Shown here: positions 6,462 through 13,417 of the stretch, piece after piece
Layout of the letters: each line of letters begins with the position of its first letter
Numbering within the stretch: the stretch's first letter is position 1
Assembly (NCBI GenBank): GCA_031383555.1
Contig: JANMZR010000026.1
Coordinates: 1-20,676, forward strand
DNA: 20,676 nt
Source of the DNA: JANMZR01 sp031383555
Lineage (GTDB): Bacteria > Bacteroidota > Bacteroidia > Cytophagales > Spirosomataceae
Reading direction: 5' to 3'
The notes under the pieces: generated by a model
Told to the model about the DNA's origin: nothing
Databases searched by the model: none
The model's input: only the letters and a program-made list of their open reading frames with translations
Position numbers and translations under genes: made by a program

Positions 6462-7193
6462 TTAAATTATGAAATCAGAACTCATTGAAGGCATTTTATG
6501 ACCTTGTAATGTTGGGGCTTTTTTATTGCCATCGGCAGAGCCTGAAAGTAATATTTCTATTTTTTCTTTATTATATTTCCCCAAATTACCTTTAAAATCA
6601 TGGAAAGTTAAAGTTAATTGCCTGTCGTCGGGTGGTAATGTTGATGAAAAAGCCAATAGTAAATAAGGTTTATTTGTGTCCATAAGCTTTACTCCTTTAG
6701 TATAATATAAATGAGAATTTGCATAACCATTTCCAGCCCAATTTTTCCCATCGATTAGGCAACTAGCTTCTGCTTTTATATCGATATTCTTAATTTGGGT
6801 AGCTGCTAAATTTGATGAGTCGCCAATTTTTTCCCCAAAGCCAACAATATTAAACCCTTGGTCAAAACCTTTGGATTTGCCAGCTGACTTAAGGCCAACA
6901 AATGCATAACTGGTTGGTCCTGTTTCTGTTACCTTTCTATCATCAACACTAATATCTTTTACTTCAAAGGTGAATTTTAAGCCATCGGCGCCATAGGCAT
7001 CAATTTTATGACCCACTTTTAAAATCCCCTTTTCAACTTTTATACTACAAGCATACTCCCCTTTTTCTTCACCATCAATAAAAACCATTAGGGTGGAGGC
7101 TACTAACTTTTCTTTAGGTTTTATTTGGGAATATAGATTTGTTTTGATAATAAAAAAGGCCAAAAAGAGTTGGGGAAGACATAACTTTTTCAT
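6462..7193 (-). CDS. Secreted protein with EF-Tu domain-2-like module, apparently truncated
   Basis: The open frame encodes 243 residues. A signal peptide covers about 1-22 (basic start, hydrophobic core, then SQ). Residues about 32-105 resemble domain 2 of translation GTPases, a beta barrel: SIKVEKGILKVGHKIDAYG parallels the VERGxVKVGDxVEIVG stretch of EF-Tu. No G domain is present, so it is not a GTPase. The C-terminal half is beta-rich (for example KPYLLLAFSS and RQLTLTFHDFKG) and of no family I recognise. The frame ends at a TAA beyond which coding-like sequence continues in frame, so the native protein was probably about 294 residues. It has the same strand as its neighbours but a 200-bp gap upstream. 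Function is unknown. Confidence 0.7.
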   Translation of the reverse strand: MKKLCLPQLFLAFFIIKTNLYSQIKPKEKLVASTLMVFIDGEEKGEYACSIKVEKGILKVGHKIDAYGADGLKFTFEVKDISVDDRKVTETGPTSYAFVGLKSAGKSKGFDQGFNIVGFGEKIGDSSNLAATQIKNIDIKAEASCLIDGKNWAGNGYANSHLYYTKGVKLMDTNKPYLLLAFSSTLPPDDRQLTLTFHDFKGNLGKYNKEKIEILLSGSADGNKKAPTLQGHKMPSMSSDFII

Positions 7194-7393
7194 TTTTCAC
7201 ATATTTTATTGAATGCTAAATTTAATAAAAATTTGAAATAGAAATTACTTTTTTACAACTAATTACTTGACGATGAGGGGAAAAAGTTTTTAAATGGGGT
7301 TTTATTATGGGTGAAAAACAATTCACTTTACAAATAATTAGCCCATTATTAATAATTAACAAGCTTTTTCGTGTTTTAGGAAAAAACCACAAA

Positions 7394-8296
7394 TCAATTT
7401 TGCTTATTGATCAATTGGAAAAGTTGGTCAAGCTTTGGTGTGACTATTATTTCTGTTCGACGATTTTTTTGTTTGCCAATATCGGTTTCATTGGTTGCTT
7501 TTGGGGCAAATTCCGACCTGCCGCCTGCCGTCATTCGCTCAGGCGAAATACCAAATTTATTTTGTAAAAGTCGTACAACTGATGTGGCTCTTTTTGTACT
7601 TAGGTCCCAATTATCAATTACGGTTTCGCTAATCATTGGTACGTTATCGGTATGACCTTCCACCAATAAATCAAGGTCAGGGTGGTCATTTAACACTTTA
7701 GCTACTTTTTCAAGGACAATTTCAGCATCAGCATTAATTATTGAACTAGCCGAATTGAATAGTAATTGGTCGGATATTGAAATATAAACAACTCCTTTTT
7801 TTACCTCAACTTTTACGTCATCATCGCTTATGTTTTCAAGTGATTTTTTCAGATTCATCACCAAAGCCAAATTGAGGGAGTCTTTCCTCTGCACTGATGC
7901 ATTTAGGTCTTTTATATACCTATTTTGCTCATTTAAAGCATCTAAGGTTTTTTTCATGTTTTCAGCACCCGTTTTATTCACCACTGAAAGTTCTGAGAGC
8001 CGATCGAGTAAATTAGTATTGGTTTTTTTCAGATAATCCAACTGTTCTTGGGTAAGTTTTAGCTGGTTATTGTTGTTTACCAATTCAACTTGCTTGCCTT
8101 TAAGCTCGGCTCTGAGTTCTAAACCTTGCTTTTCGGTATCTGTAAGTTCCGCCTTTAGTTCCTTTATTTGAGTATCCGTTTTTGATTGCAAGTCGGCATA
8201 GCGAGCCTGAGACTCAACAAATTTCTTTTTAGAGACCACACAAGAAGTTGAAACTAGTAGAATGAACAGAAAATAAAGTGGTGGCTTGGCTAACAT
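7394..8296 (-). CDS. OmpA-family lipoprotein with coiled coil
   Basis: The protein has a lipoprotein signal (MLAKPPLYFLFILLVSTSC), a long coiled coil rich in Gln/Leu/Lys over about 110 residues, and a C-terminal OmpA peptidoglycan-binding domain. The latter shows LLFNSASS, LLVEGHTDNVP, NWDLSTKRA, GRSEFAP and NRRTEI, including the conserved Asp and Arg that hold diaminopimelate. It should tether the outer membrane to peptidoglycan. The frame can also open nine codons earlier (ATG at 8321-8323, giving 309 residues). I prefer the inner ATG at 8294-8296: a -7-like box at 8332-8339 would leave almost no leader for the outer start, and the inner one gives a standard signal peptide. It lies downstream of pdhB, separated by a terminator. 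Confidence 0.88.
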   Translation of the reverse strand: MLAKPPLYFLFILLVSTSCVVSKKKFVESQARYADLQSKTDTQIKELKAELTDTEKQGLELRAELKGKQVELVNNNNQLKLTQEQLDYLKKTNTNLLDRLSELSVVNKTGAENMKKTLDALNEQNRYIKDLNASVQRKDSLNLALVMNLKKSLENISDDDVKVEVKKGVVYISISDQLLFNSASSIINADAEIVLEKVAKVLNDHPDLDLLVEGHTDNVPMISETVIDNWDLSTKRATSVVRLLQNKFGISPERMTAGGRSEFAPKATNETDIGKQKNRRTEIIVTPKLDQLFQLINKQN

Positions 8297-8331
8297 AAAA
8301 TTTGTAGTGTTTTTTCTTAACATTTAGAATA

Positions 8332-8339
8332 CAAAAATA
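8332..8339 (-). promoter_or_regulatory. Possible -7 box for the OmpA-family gene
   Basis: On the minus strand the octamer TATTTTTG matches the Bacteroidota -7 consensus TAnnTTTG. No TTG lies at the usual 17-23 bp upstream, because the pdhB terminator occupies that space. The site is therefore only partial. Confidence 0.35.
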
Positions 8340-8341
8340 CT

Positions 8342-8364
8342 AAAAAAGCCATCAAAATGATGGC
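8342..8364 (-). terminator. Intrinsic terminator of pdhB
   Basis: On the minus strand GCCATCA-TTT-TGATGGC (7-bp perfect stem) is followed by six T residues. It lies 44 bp past the pdhB stop codon and directly before the OmpA-family gene, so the two genes are probably separate transcription units. Confidence 0.82.
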
Positions 8365-8407
8365 CTTTATAATTTTTATTAAAACGAATAATATGTTAAA
8401 AAAAGTA

Positions 8408-9391
8408 TTAGTTTTTATAAAGAACGGATTTTACTGCATGAATTGTTTTAGCAATATTTGGCAATATTACTTCAATTAAAGTTGGCGCATAAGGCAAAGG
8501 TAAATCTTTAGAATTTACTCTAATTACTGGTGCATCCAAATAATCAAATGCATATCGCTGCAAATGATAGGTTATTTCAGATGAAATAGCGGCCAAAGGG
8601 TTTGCCTCTTCAACCACTACACATCTATTTGTTTTCTTTACCGAATTTATAACCATTGGGTAGTCAATTGGCCTAACACTACGTAAGTCAATTACCTCAA
8701 CATCAATACCTTGTTTTGCAAGTTCCTCAACAGCTGGCATTACAACTCTTGAGAGCATTTTGCCAAAAGTAACAATAGTAACATGCTTACCTTCTTTCAC
8801 TAATTTTGCTGAACCAATCGGTATTAAGTATTCACCGTCAGGCACCATGCCTTTATCACCATACATCACCTCCGACTCCATAAATATCACTGGGTCATTG
8901 TCACGAATGGAAGCTTTTAAAAGTCCTTTTGCATCAGCCGGATTGGAAGGTACCACCACTTTTAAACCAGGAGTATTGGCAAACCAATTTTCAAAATTTG
9001 ATGAATGCTGGCTCGAAAGTTGCCCTGCATTACCTGTTGGTCCACGAAATACAATTGGACAGGAATATTGCCCACCAGACATGGACATCAATTTGGCTGC
9101 TCCGTTTATTAGCTGATCAATCGCTACTAGAGAGAAGTTGAAAGTCATGAACTCAACAATTGGCCGAAGCCCATTGGCGGCAGCTCCAACAGCAATACCG
9201 CCGAATCCTAGCTCCGCTATTGGCGTATCAATTACTCTTTCGGGGCCAAATTCGTCCAACATTCCTTGGCTTACTTTATAGGCTCCATTGTATTCTGCAA
9301 CCTCTTCACCCATTAAGAAAACCGAAGCATCACGTCTCATCTCCTCATTCAAGGCCTCACGTAAAGCCTCACGATATTGTAATTCTCTCAT
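8408..9391 (-). CDS. pdhB: Pyruvate dehydrogenase E1 component, beta subunit
   Basis: This 327-residue protein is full length for an E1 beta subunit. The alpha2beta2 E1 uses thiamine diphosphate to decarboxylate pyruvate and pass the acetyl group to lipoyl-E2. Seen here are MGEEVAEYNGAYKVSQGM, the thiamine-activating Glu60 in DTPIAELGFGGIAVGAA, the FRGPTGNAGQLSSQHSSNFE loop, and the C-terminal transketolase domain with EVIDLRSVRPID and VVVEEANP. The strong similarity to pyruvate rather than branched-chain E1 rests on the Gly/Ala-Tyr-Lys-Val-Ser-Gln segment. The alpha subunit and E2 are not in the window; in many Bacteroidota pdhB stands apart from them. It has its own promoter-like sequence and terminator, so it is monocistronic. 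Confidence 0.93.
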   Translation of the reverse strand: MRELQYREALREALNEEMRRDASVFLMGEEVAEYNGAYKVSQGMLDEFGPERVIDTPIAELGFGGIAVGAAANGLRPIVEFMTFNFSLVAIDQLINGAAKLMSMSGGQYSCPIVFRGPTGNAGQLSSQHSSNFENWFANTPGLKVVVPSNPADAKGLLKASIRDNDPVIFMESEVMYGDKGMVPDGEYLIPIGSAKLVKEGKHVTIVTFGKMLSRVVMPAVEELAKQGIDVEVIDLRSVRPIDYPMVINSVKKTNRCVVVEEANPLAAISSEITYHLQRYAFDYLDAPVIRVNSKDLPLPYAPTLIEVILPNIAKTIHAVKSVLYKN

Positions 9392-9413
9392 TTATGTTTG
9401 TTATTTTTCAATA

Positions 9414-9444
9414 CAAAAATAACCTATGGCTCGTGCATTTGCAA
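9414..9444 (-). promoter_or_regulatory. Promoter of pdhB
   Basis: On the minus strand TTG (9442-9444), a 20-bp spacer and TATTTTTG (9414-9421) match the Bacteroidota housekeeping consensus TTG-N17-23-TAnnTTTG. Transcription would begin some 15-20 bp before the pdhB ATG. Confidence 0.7.
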
Positions 9445-9583
9445 ATTGGCTTTTCAATTTTTCGTTTAATTATTTCGAATTAGATAACGTTTAAATTTTA
9501 GTAAAAATTAATTTCGAAATAATTTAACGATATATTTATTAAAATTAAAAACAATAAAACTGTCATTAATTCTGTTAGGCATA

Positions 9584-9617
9584 AAAAATACCTCCCGTTT
9601 GTGCGGAAGGTATTTTT
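9584..9617. terminator. Strong intrinsic terminator after the T9SS-type gene
   Basis: AAAAATACCT (9584-9593) and AGGTATTTTT (9608-9617) form a 10-bp stem, extended inward by CCG/CGG pairing, with A and T runs on both sides. It lies 20 bp past the stop of the 9637-10491 gene. It is symmetric and could act on both strands, but there is no plus-strand gene just before it. Confidence 0.82.
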
Positions 9618-9636
9618 AAAAGTATTTTGATATGTA

Positions 9637-10491
9637 CTAATTTAAAACAACTCTTTTCACTGTTCCATCATTACCTTGCACAACTGTTACAAAAACAGTA
9701 CCTTTTGTTGTTCCTTTAAGGTCAACTTGCCCGATAAATTCTCCAGTAAAATCGTTAATTTTTTCTTTGCCAATTTCTTTGCCAGTTATATCGGTAACAG
9801 TAATAGTTACATTTCCTTTTTCAGGGGCTGTAAATTTTACATTTAATTTGTTATTATTTGGCTTGTTAGGGTATGAATTAAGGCTTTTTACTGTTTTTGA
9901 TGAATTACTTCCCATATCAAAATTGCTATCAGCAAATTTTTTGAAATGAGGCTCCATATCATCACCCCATTTTTTCATTTTTGGACCTAATTCATCAAAT
10001 TTAAATTGTAATGTTTTGCCTAAATCACCCATTTTATTTTGGAATTCATGCATGTCAAAGTCTTTCCCATTAAAATTGAAATTCATATCATCATCTCCAT
10101 CTATTTCAATTTCCATTTCGTCATTATCATCGTCACCTTTTATAATTGTTTTTCCTCCTTTTTTTATAATGATTTCTTTTTTACCATTTTTACCAGCAAT
10201 TCTCTCGCCATTATCTCTATCAACTTTTACTCTCATTTTCATGTTTTTTCCAGAACCAGCTGTCAATGAATCGGTTACTCTATCAATTAAGGCTTGCTTT
10301 TCAATCTGCGACATGCCCTCGGCATTGTAGGTCTTATCGAAAATTTCCTTTTTACCATTTTCTTCTTTAGTAACTTGAATTCTTATTTTTCCGTTTTCCA
10401 TTGAAACGTCTTGATTGATCATGGTTTGGGAAAATCCAACCATTGAAACAAAAAGTAGCGAAATACTTAGGGCTTTTTTAAATGTTTTCAT
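9637..10491 (-). CDS. Secreted acidic protein with T9SS type A-like C-terminal domain
   Basis: The 284-residue protein has a signal peptide (about 1-21, ending GFSQ). The middle is very polar, with a Lys/Gly-rich stretch and then an Asp/Glu-rich one (GDDDNDEMEIEIDGDDDMN near 118-136). The last 80 or so residues form a sorting-type domain: SLNSYPNKPNNNKLNV, VTITVTDITGKEIGKE, FTGEFIGQVDL, KGTVFVTVVQ and TVKRVVLN. That pattern matches type IX secretion C-terminal signals, so it is probably moved across the outer membrane or attached at the surface. The acidic run could bind cations. It is divergent from a histidine kinase gene, and the repeat array upstream suggests control by that two-component system. 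Biochemical function is unknown. Confidence 0.78.
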   Translation of the reverse strand: MKTFKKALSISLLFVSMVGFSQTMINQDVSMENGKIRIQVTKEENGKKEIFDKTYNAEGMSQIEKQALIDRVTDSLTAGSGKNMKMRVKVDRDNGERIAGKNGKKEIIIKKGGKTIIKGDDDNDEMEIEIDGDDDMNFNFNGKDFDMHEFQNKMGDLGKTLQFKFDELGPKMKKWGDDMEPHFKKFADSNFDMGSNSSKTVKSLNSYPNKPNNNKLNVKFTAPEKGNVTITVTDITGKEIGKEKINDFTGEFIGQVDLKGTTKGTVFVTVVQGNDGTVKRVVLN

Positions 10492-10512
10492 CTTTTATAT
10501 TTTTTATTTTTT

Positions 10513-10547
10513 GAAAAAATGGATGAGTTAAATATTTACCCATCCAT
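10513..10547 (-). promoter_or_regulatory. Leader hairpin followed by T tract
   Basis: ATGGATG (10519-10525) pairs with CATCCAT (10541-10547), and the inner GTTAAATATTTAC is itself nearly palindromic. Read on the minus strand, the hairpin is followed by six T residues. It lies in the predicted leader of the T9SS-type gene, between its promoter and ATG, so it looks like an attenuator or a leader stability element. It could instead be a protein-binding palindrome. Confidence 0.5.
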
Positions 10548-10578
10548 TATATTACTATACCTTAACTAAAGTACGCTG

Positions 10579-10606
10579 CAAACTTAATTAATTGGTATAA
10601 TACCAA
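10579..10606 (-). promoter_or_regulatory. Promoter of the T9SS-type secreted protein gene
   Basis: On the minus strand TTG (10604-10606), a 17-bp spacer and TAAGTTTG (10579-10586) match the Bacteroidota consensus. The predicted transcript start leaves a leader of about 80 bases. The -33 element abuts the GTTAAA array. Confidence 0.6.
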
Positions 10607-10608
10607 AA

Positions 10609-10658
10609 GTTAAAGCATGTTAAAAGATGTTAAATTGCCTGTGTTAAAAGATGTTAAA
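10609..10658 (+). promoter_or_regulatory. Five phased GTTAAA repeats (probable response-regulator operator)
   Basis: GTTAAA begins at 10609, 10619, 10629, 10643 and 10653. Three copies are spaced by exactly 10 bp, then after a 14-bp step two more are 10 bp apart. Most are preceded by TG or AT. OmpR/PhoB-type regulators bind direct repeats at about one helical turn. The array sits between two divergent promoter-like sequences, and the downstream regulator is of the OmpR class, so autoregulation and control of the divergent gene are likely. Confidence 0.65.
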
Positions 10659-10684
10659 ACAACTTATGATTTGAATATTAAAAT

Positions 10685-10692
10685 TAATTTTG
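10685..10692 (+). promoter_or_regulatory. -7 element for the histidine kinase gene
   Basis: TAATTTTG matches TAnnTTTG, about 26 bp after the last GTTAAA and 43 bp before the ATG. No TTG lies at the normal distance, which fits a promoter that needs an activator. Confidence 0.45.
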
Positions 10693-10735
10693 GTAAAAAT
10701 AATTAACCCAACAGCTTTTTATTGCTGCATTATAA

Positions 10736-12496
10736 ATGTCAAAAAATAAAATTCGTATTATTATTTCGTTAATGGCTCTGTCAACATTGGCCTTAATATC
10801 GTTCCAAATTTATTGGATAGGATATATAAATAGGTCAAATAACGAAGTATTTGGCGCCAATGTTCGAGAAGCTATGCAGGAGGTGATAAGGAAGTTGGAG
10901 AAACAAGAACTAATTTACATCACCCAAAAAAAAACTCAGGAAGACCATAAAAGAAAAGAATTGTTGGCAATTTCTAGGGCAAAACCTGCAAGAAAAGCAC
11001 CCAAAATAAATAGAAAAAGGTTCCAAGAGGAAAAACTTTATTCATCCCAATCTATTGATAATTTGCAACCCAATGTAGCTACCGATATGTTAAACATTGG
11101 GCCTTTCCAAATATTTGGCAAAACACTGCCATTAAATGAAATAAGTATACAATTTGATGTACAAAATCCTAATTTGGAAGATATTGAGTCCATCTACCAG
11201 TTCAACGAATTTGTAGGCAAGCAAATGGAGGCCTATCAAAACGCTTTCAATGACAGTAGTCGGTTTGCCAATATTTCAAATAACTCTTCCTTAAAAAAGA
11301 CAAAAAATATTTCGAAAATTAAGTCGAAATTCAAGCGAGTTAAAGAAAGTATAACTTCTGAACAATTGGTAAAATTATCCCAAAAATCTGAAATAATGAA
11401 AGATGTTTTTGGTGATTATTTACTAAAAGAAAGGCCAATTTCTGAGCGAATAAATAAAATGGGCTTGGACTCTATGCTTAACAGCGAAATAAAGCTAAGA
11501 GGCTATAATACACCAATAGAATATGGCATTGAGTTGAGTAACGACACAAGCAGTTTACATTATTTATCGTCGCCAAAGCTCAATTTAGCTGCGCAGAAAG
11601 TAATTAAAAGGGAAGGTTTTGAAGCAAATTTATTTCCAAACGATATGTTTAACAGCCAAAACAAACTTTTCGTTTATTTTCCATTTAGAAAAACTTTCCT
11701 CATGAAAAGCATGTGGCTCAATATTTTAGGCTCTATTGCCATGATTAGTATCGTATTAACTTGCTTTTACATTGCTGTAAACACTATTTTAAAACAGAAA
11801 AAACTCGCTGAAATAAAAAACGACTTCATTAATAATATGACGCACGAGTTCAAAACGCCTATTTCAACCATTTCATTGGCCTGCGAGGTACTTAATGATA
11901 AAGATATTGGACAAAACCCTACGGTAGTTAGTAGGTATTTGGGTATAATAAATGAGGAGAACAAACGACTTGGCACACAGGTGGAAAAAGTATTGCAAAC
12001 AGCCCTTATGGATAAAGGAGATGTGAAAATGAAATTTGCAACACTCGATATTCACGATTTATTGACTAATGTTGTCGAGAATATTTCACCACAAGTTGAG
12101 CTTAAACTCGGCCAAATTGAACTTTCATTAAAAGCAGATCATTCAAAAATTGAGGCTGATAGCGTGCATATTACCAATATTGTATTTAATTTGCTTGATA
12201 ACGCCATCAAGTATTCTAAAAACAACCCAGAAATAAAAGTTAAAAGTGAAAACACTGATTTTGGGATTTTAATAAGCGTAATCGACAATGGAATTGGAAT
12301 GAATAATGATGAACAAAAGAATATTTTCGAAAAGTTTTACCGTGTGCCTACAGGAAACTTACACGATGTAAAAGGCTTCGGCTTAGGTTTAAGTTATGTT
12401 AAAAAAATGGTAGAAGAACATAATGGAACAATCTCTGTAAAGAGTAAATTAAATGAAGGAAGTACTTTTGAACTGTTTTTGCCGCAAAAGGCTTAA
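10736..12496 (+). CDS. Membrane-bound sensor histidine kinase
   Basis: This 586-residue protein has a first transmembrane helix at about 8-29, a long periplasmic region to about 325 with no recognised sensor fold, and a second helix at about 327-350 (NILGSIAMISIVLTCFYIAV). There is no HAMP domain. The kinase core follows directly: H-box NNMTHEFKTPIST with phospho-acceptor His370, N-box with Asn489 (NLLDNAIKYSK), G1 with Asp517 (DNGIGM), F-box (FEKFYRV) and G2 (GFGLGLSYV). It should phosphorylate the response regulator encoded 73 bp downstream. Layout and sequence resemble the RprX-like kinases of Bacteroidota. The stimulus is unknown; the divergent acidic surface protein may be the target or part of the sensing circuit. 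Confidence 0.92.
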   Translation: MSKNKIRIIISLMALSTLALISFQIYWIGYINRSNNEVFGANVREAMQEVIRKLEKQELIYITQKKTQEDHKRKELLAISRAKPARKAPKINRKRFQEEKLYSSQSIDNLQPNVATDMLNIGPFQIFGKTLPLNEISIQFDVQNPNLEDIESIYQFNEFVGKQMEAYQNAFNDSSRFANISNNSSLKKTKNISKIKSKFKRVKESITSEQLVKLSQKSEIMKDVFGDYLLKERPISERINKMGLDSMLNSEIKLRGYNTPIEYGIELSNDTSSLHYLSSPKLNLAAQKVIKREGFEANLFPNDMFNSQNKLFVYFPFRKTFLMKSMWLNILGSIAMISIVLTCFYIAVNTILKQKKLAEIKNDFINNMTHEFKTPISTISLACEVLNDKDIGQNPTVVSRYLGIINEENKRLGTQVEKVLQTALMDKGDVKMKFATLDIHDLLTNVVENISPQVELKLGQIELSLKADHSKIEADSVHITNIVFNLLDNAIKYSKNNPEIKVKSENTDFGILISVIDNGIGMNNDEQKNIFEKFYRVPTGNLHDVKGFGLGLSYVKKMVEEHNGTISVKSKLNEGSTFELFLPQKA

Positions 12497-12569
12497 GTTT
12501 TAAAACTAATTATACCTTTTTCTGTGAAAAGGACAGGCCCAAATTAAAATCATATCTAAACAAACAATA

Positions 12570-13250
12570 ATGGAGAAAATTCTTATCGTTGAAGATGACC
12601 CTAATTTAGGGCTATTATTGCAAGAATATTTAAGTATAAAAGGCTATAAAGCCGACTTAGGGCGTGATGGAGACGAAGGCCTAAGCCTTTTCGTAAAGGG
12701 CCAGTATGACCTATGCATTTTCGATGTAATGATGCCCAAAAAGGACGGCTTTACCCTTGCCAAGGAAATTAGAATGAGCGATAAAGAAGTACCCATTATT
12801 TTCCTCACTGCGAAATCACAAAAGGACGATACCCTTCAAGGGTTTAGGTTGGGTGCCGACGATTATATGACCAAGCCTTTTAGCATGGAAGAGCTTTTGG
12901 CTCGAATGCAAGCTATTATGCGCCGCAAAAGTGGCAACCATATTGAACAAGCTAAAACCTTTCATTTTGCCAACTATATATTTGATTATGAGCACCAAAG
13001 CCTTATTTATAATGGTGATTCAGCTAAGCTTACAGGCAAAGAATCGGAGCTATTGAAAATGTTATGTGAAAACCTAGGCAAACCGGTGAGCAGAAGTTTT
13101 GCTCTTAAATCTATATGGGGCGACGACTCCTATTTCAATGCCCGGAGCATGGACGTATATGTTACCAAACTCCGCAAATTCTTAAAGGCTGACGAAAAAG
13201 TGCAGATAATAAACTTGCATGGAGAGGGATTTAAGTTGGTTGTGGGTTAA
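12570..13250 (+). CDS. OmpR/PhoB-family response regulator
   Basis: The 226-residue protein has a receiver domain at 1-118, with acidic pocket Asp9/Asp10, phospho-acceptor Asp52 (FDVMMPKKDG), Thr80 and Lys102 (TKPF). A winged-helix DNA-binding domain at about 128-226 ends in the expected ARSMDVYVTKLRKFL recognition helix and NLHGEGFKLVV wing. It is the cognate partner of the kinase just upstream. The 73-bp gap contains a small stem (CCTTTT-TCTGTG-AAAAGG, 12515-12532) without a T tract, so read-through is expected. Its likely binding site is the GTTAAA array at 10609-10658. Confidence 0.94.
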   Translation: MEKILIVEDDPNLGLLLQEYLSIKGYKADLGRDGDEGLSLFVKGQYDLCIFDVMMPKKDGFTLAKEIRMSDKEVPIIFLTAKSQKDDTLQGFRLGADDYMTKPFSMEELLARMQAIMRRKSGNHIEQAKTFHFANYIFDYEHQSLIYNGDSAKLTGKESELLKMLCENLGKPVSRSFALKSIWGDDSYFNARSMDVYVTKLRKFLKADEKVQIINLHGEGFKLVVG

Positions 13251-13288
13251 ATAACGTTGAAATAAGCTTGACTTATAACTCCAAAAAC

Positions 13289-13339
13289 ACGCCTAATATT
13301 TGGATTATTATCTAAAAAGTACGCCTGATTTTAGGATTA
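13289..13339 (+). repeat. Imperfect 19-bp direct repeat upstream of hemB
   Basis: ACGCCTAATATTTGGATTA (13289-13307) recurs as ACGCCTGATTTTAGGATTA (13321-13339), 16 of 19 identical, with starts 32 bp (three helical turns) apart. It sits just upstream of the hemB promoter-like sequence and could be an operator or a small duplicated remnant. Confidence 0.45.
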
Positions 13340-13349
13340 GCCTGTTTAA

Positions 13350-13383
13350 TTGAAAAATATAGGATAAAATTTCTGTAATTTTG
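13350..13383 (+). promoter_or_regulatory. Probable hemB promoter
   Basis: TTG (13350-13352), a 23-bp spacer and TAATTTTG (13376-13383) fit the Bacteroidota consensus at the upper spacing limit. The leader would be about 25-30 bases. Confidence 0.5.
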
Positions 13384-13417
13384 TAAAAAATAATGCAAGA
13401 ATATTAAGCAGAAATAT

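Noticed and set aside
6462..6464. Genetic-code reassignment of TAA as the explanation for the interrupted frame.
   Set aside because: Many other genes in the window, including pyrC and the ABC-F gene, end at TAA at the expected family length, so TAA is a normal stop here.
7307..7567. An 86-codon plus-strand frame overlapping the OmpA-family gene.
   Set aside because: It lies mostly antisense to a clear OmpA domain, and its translation lacks domain-like features, so it is a shadow frame.
10016..10330. A 104-codon plus-strand frame rich in Ser, Phe and Pro opposite the acidic T9SS-type gene.
   Set aside because: Its composition is the antisense image of the Asp/Lys-rich coding strand. No signal peptide or family pattern supports it.
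10609..10658. GTTAAA repeats as a CRISPR array or plasmid iterons.
   Set aside because: Units are only 6-8 bp with no spacers of CRISPR size, no cas or rep gene is nearby, and the position between divergent promoters fits an operator better.
12515..12532. CCTTTT/AAAAGG stem between the kinase and regulator genes as a terminator.
   Set aside because: No T tract follows, and the pair is expected to be co-transcribed. It is at most a minor mRNA stem.
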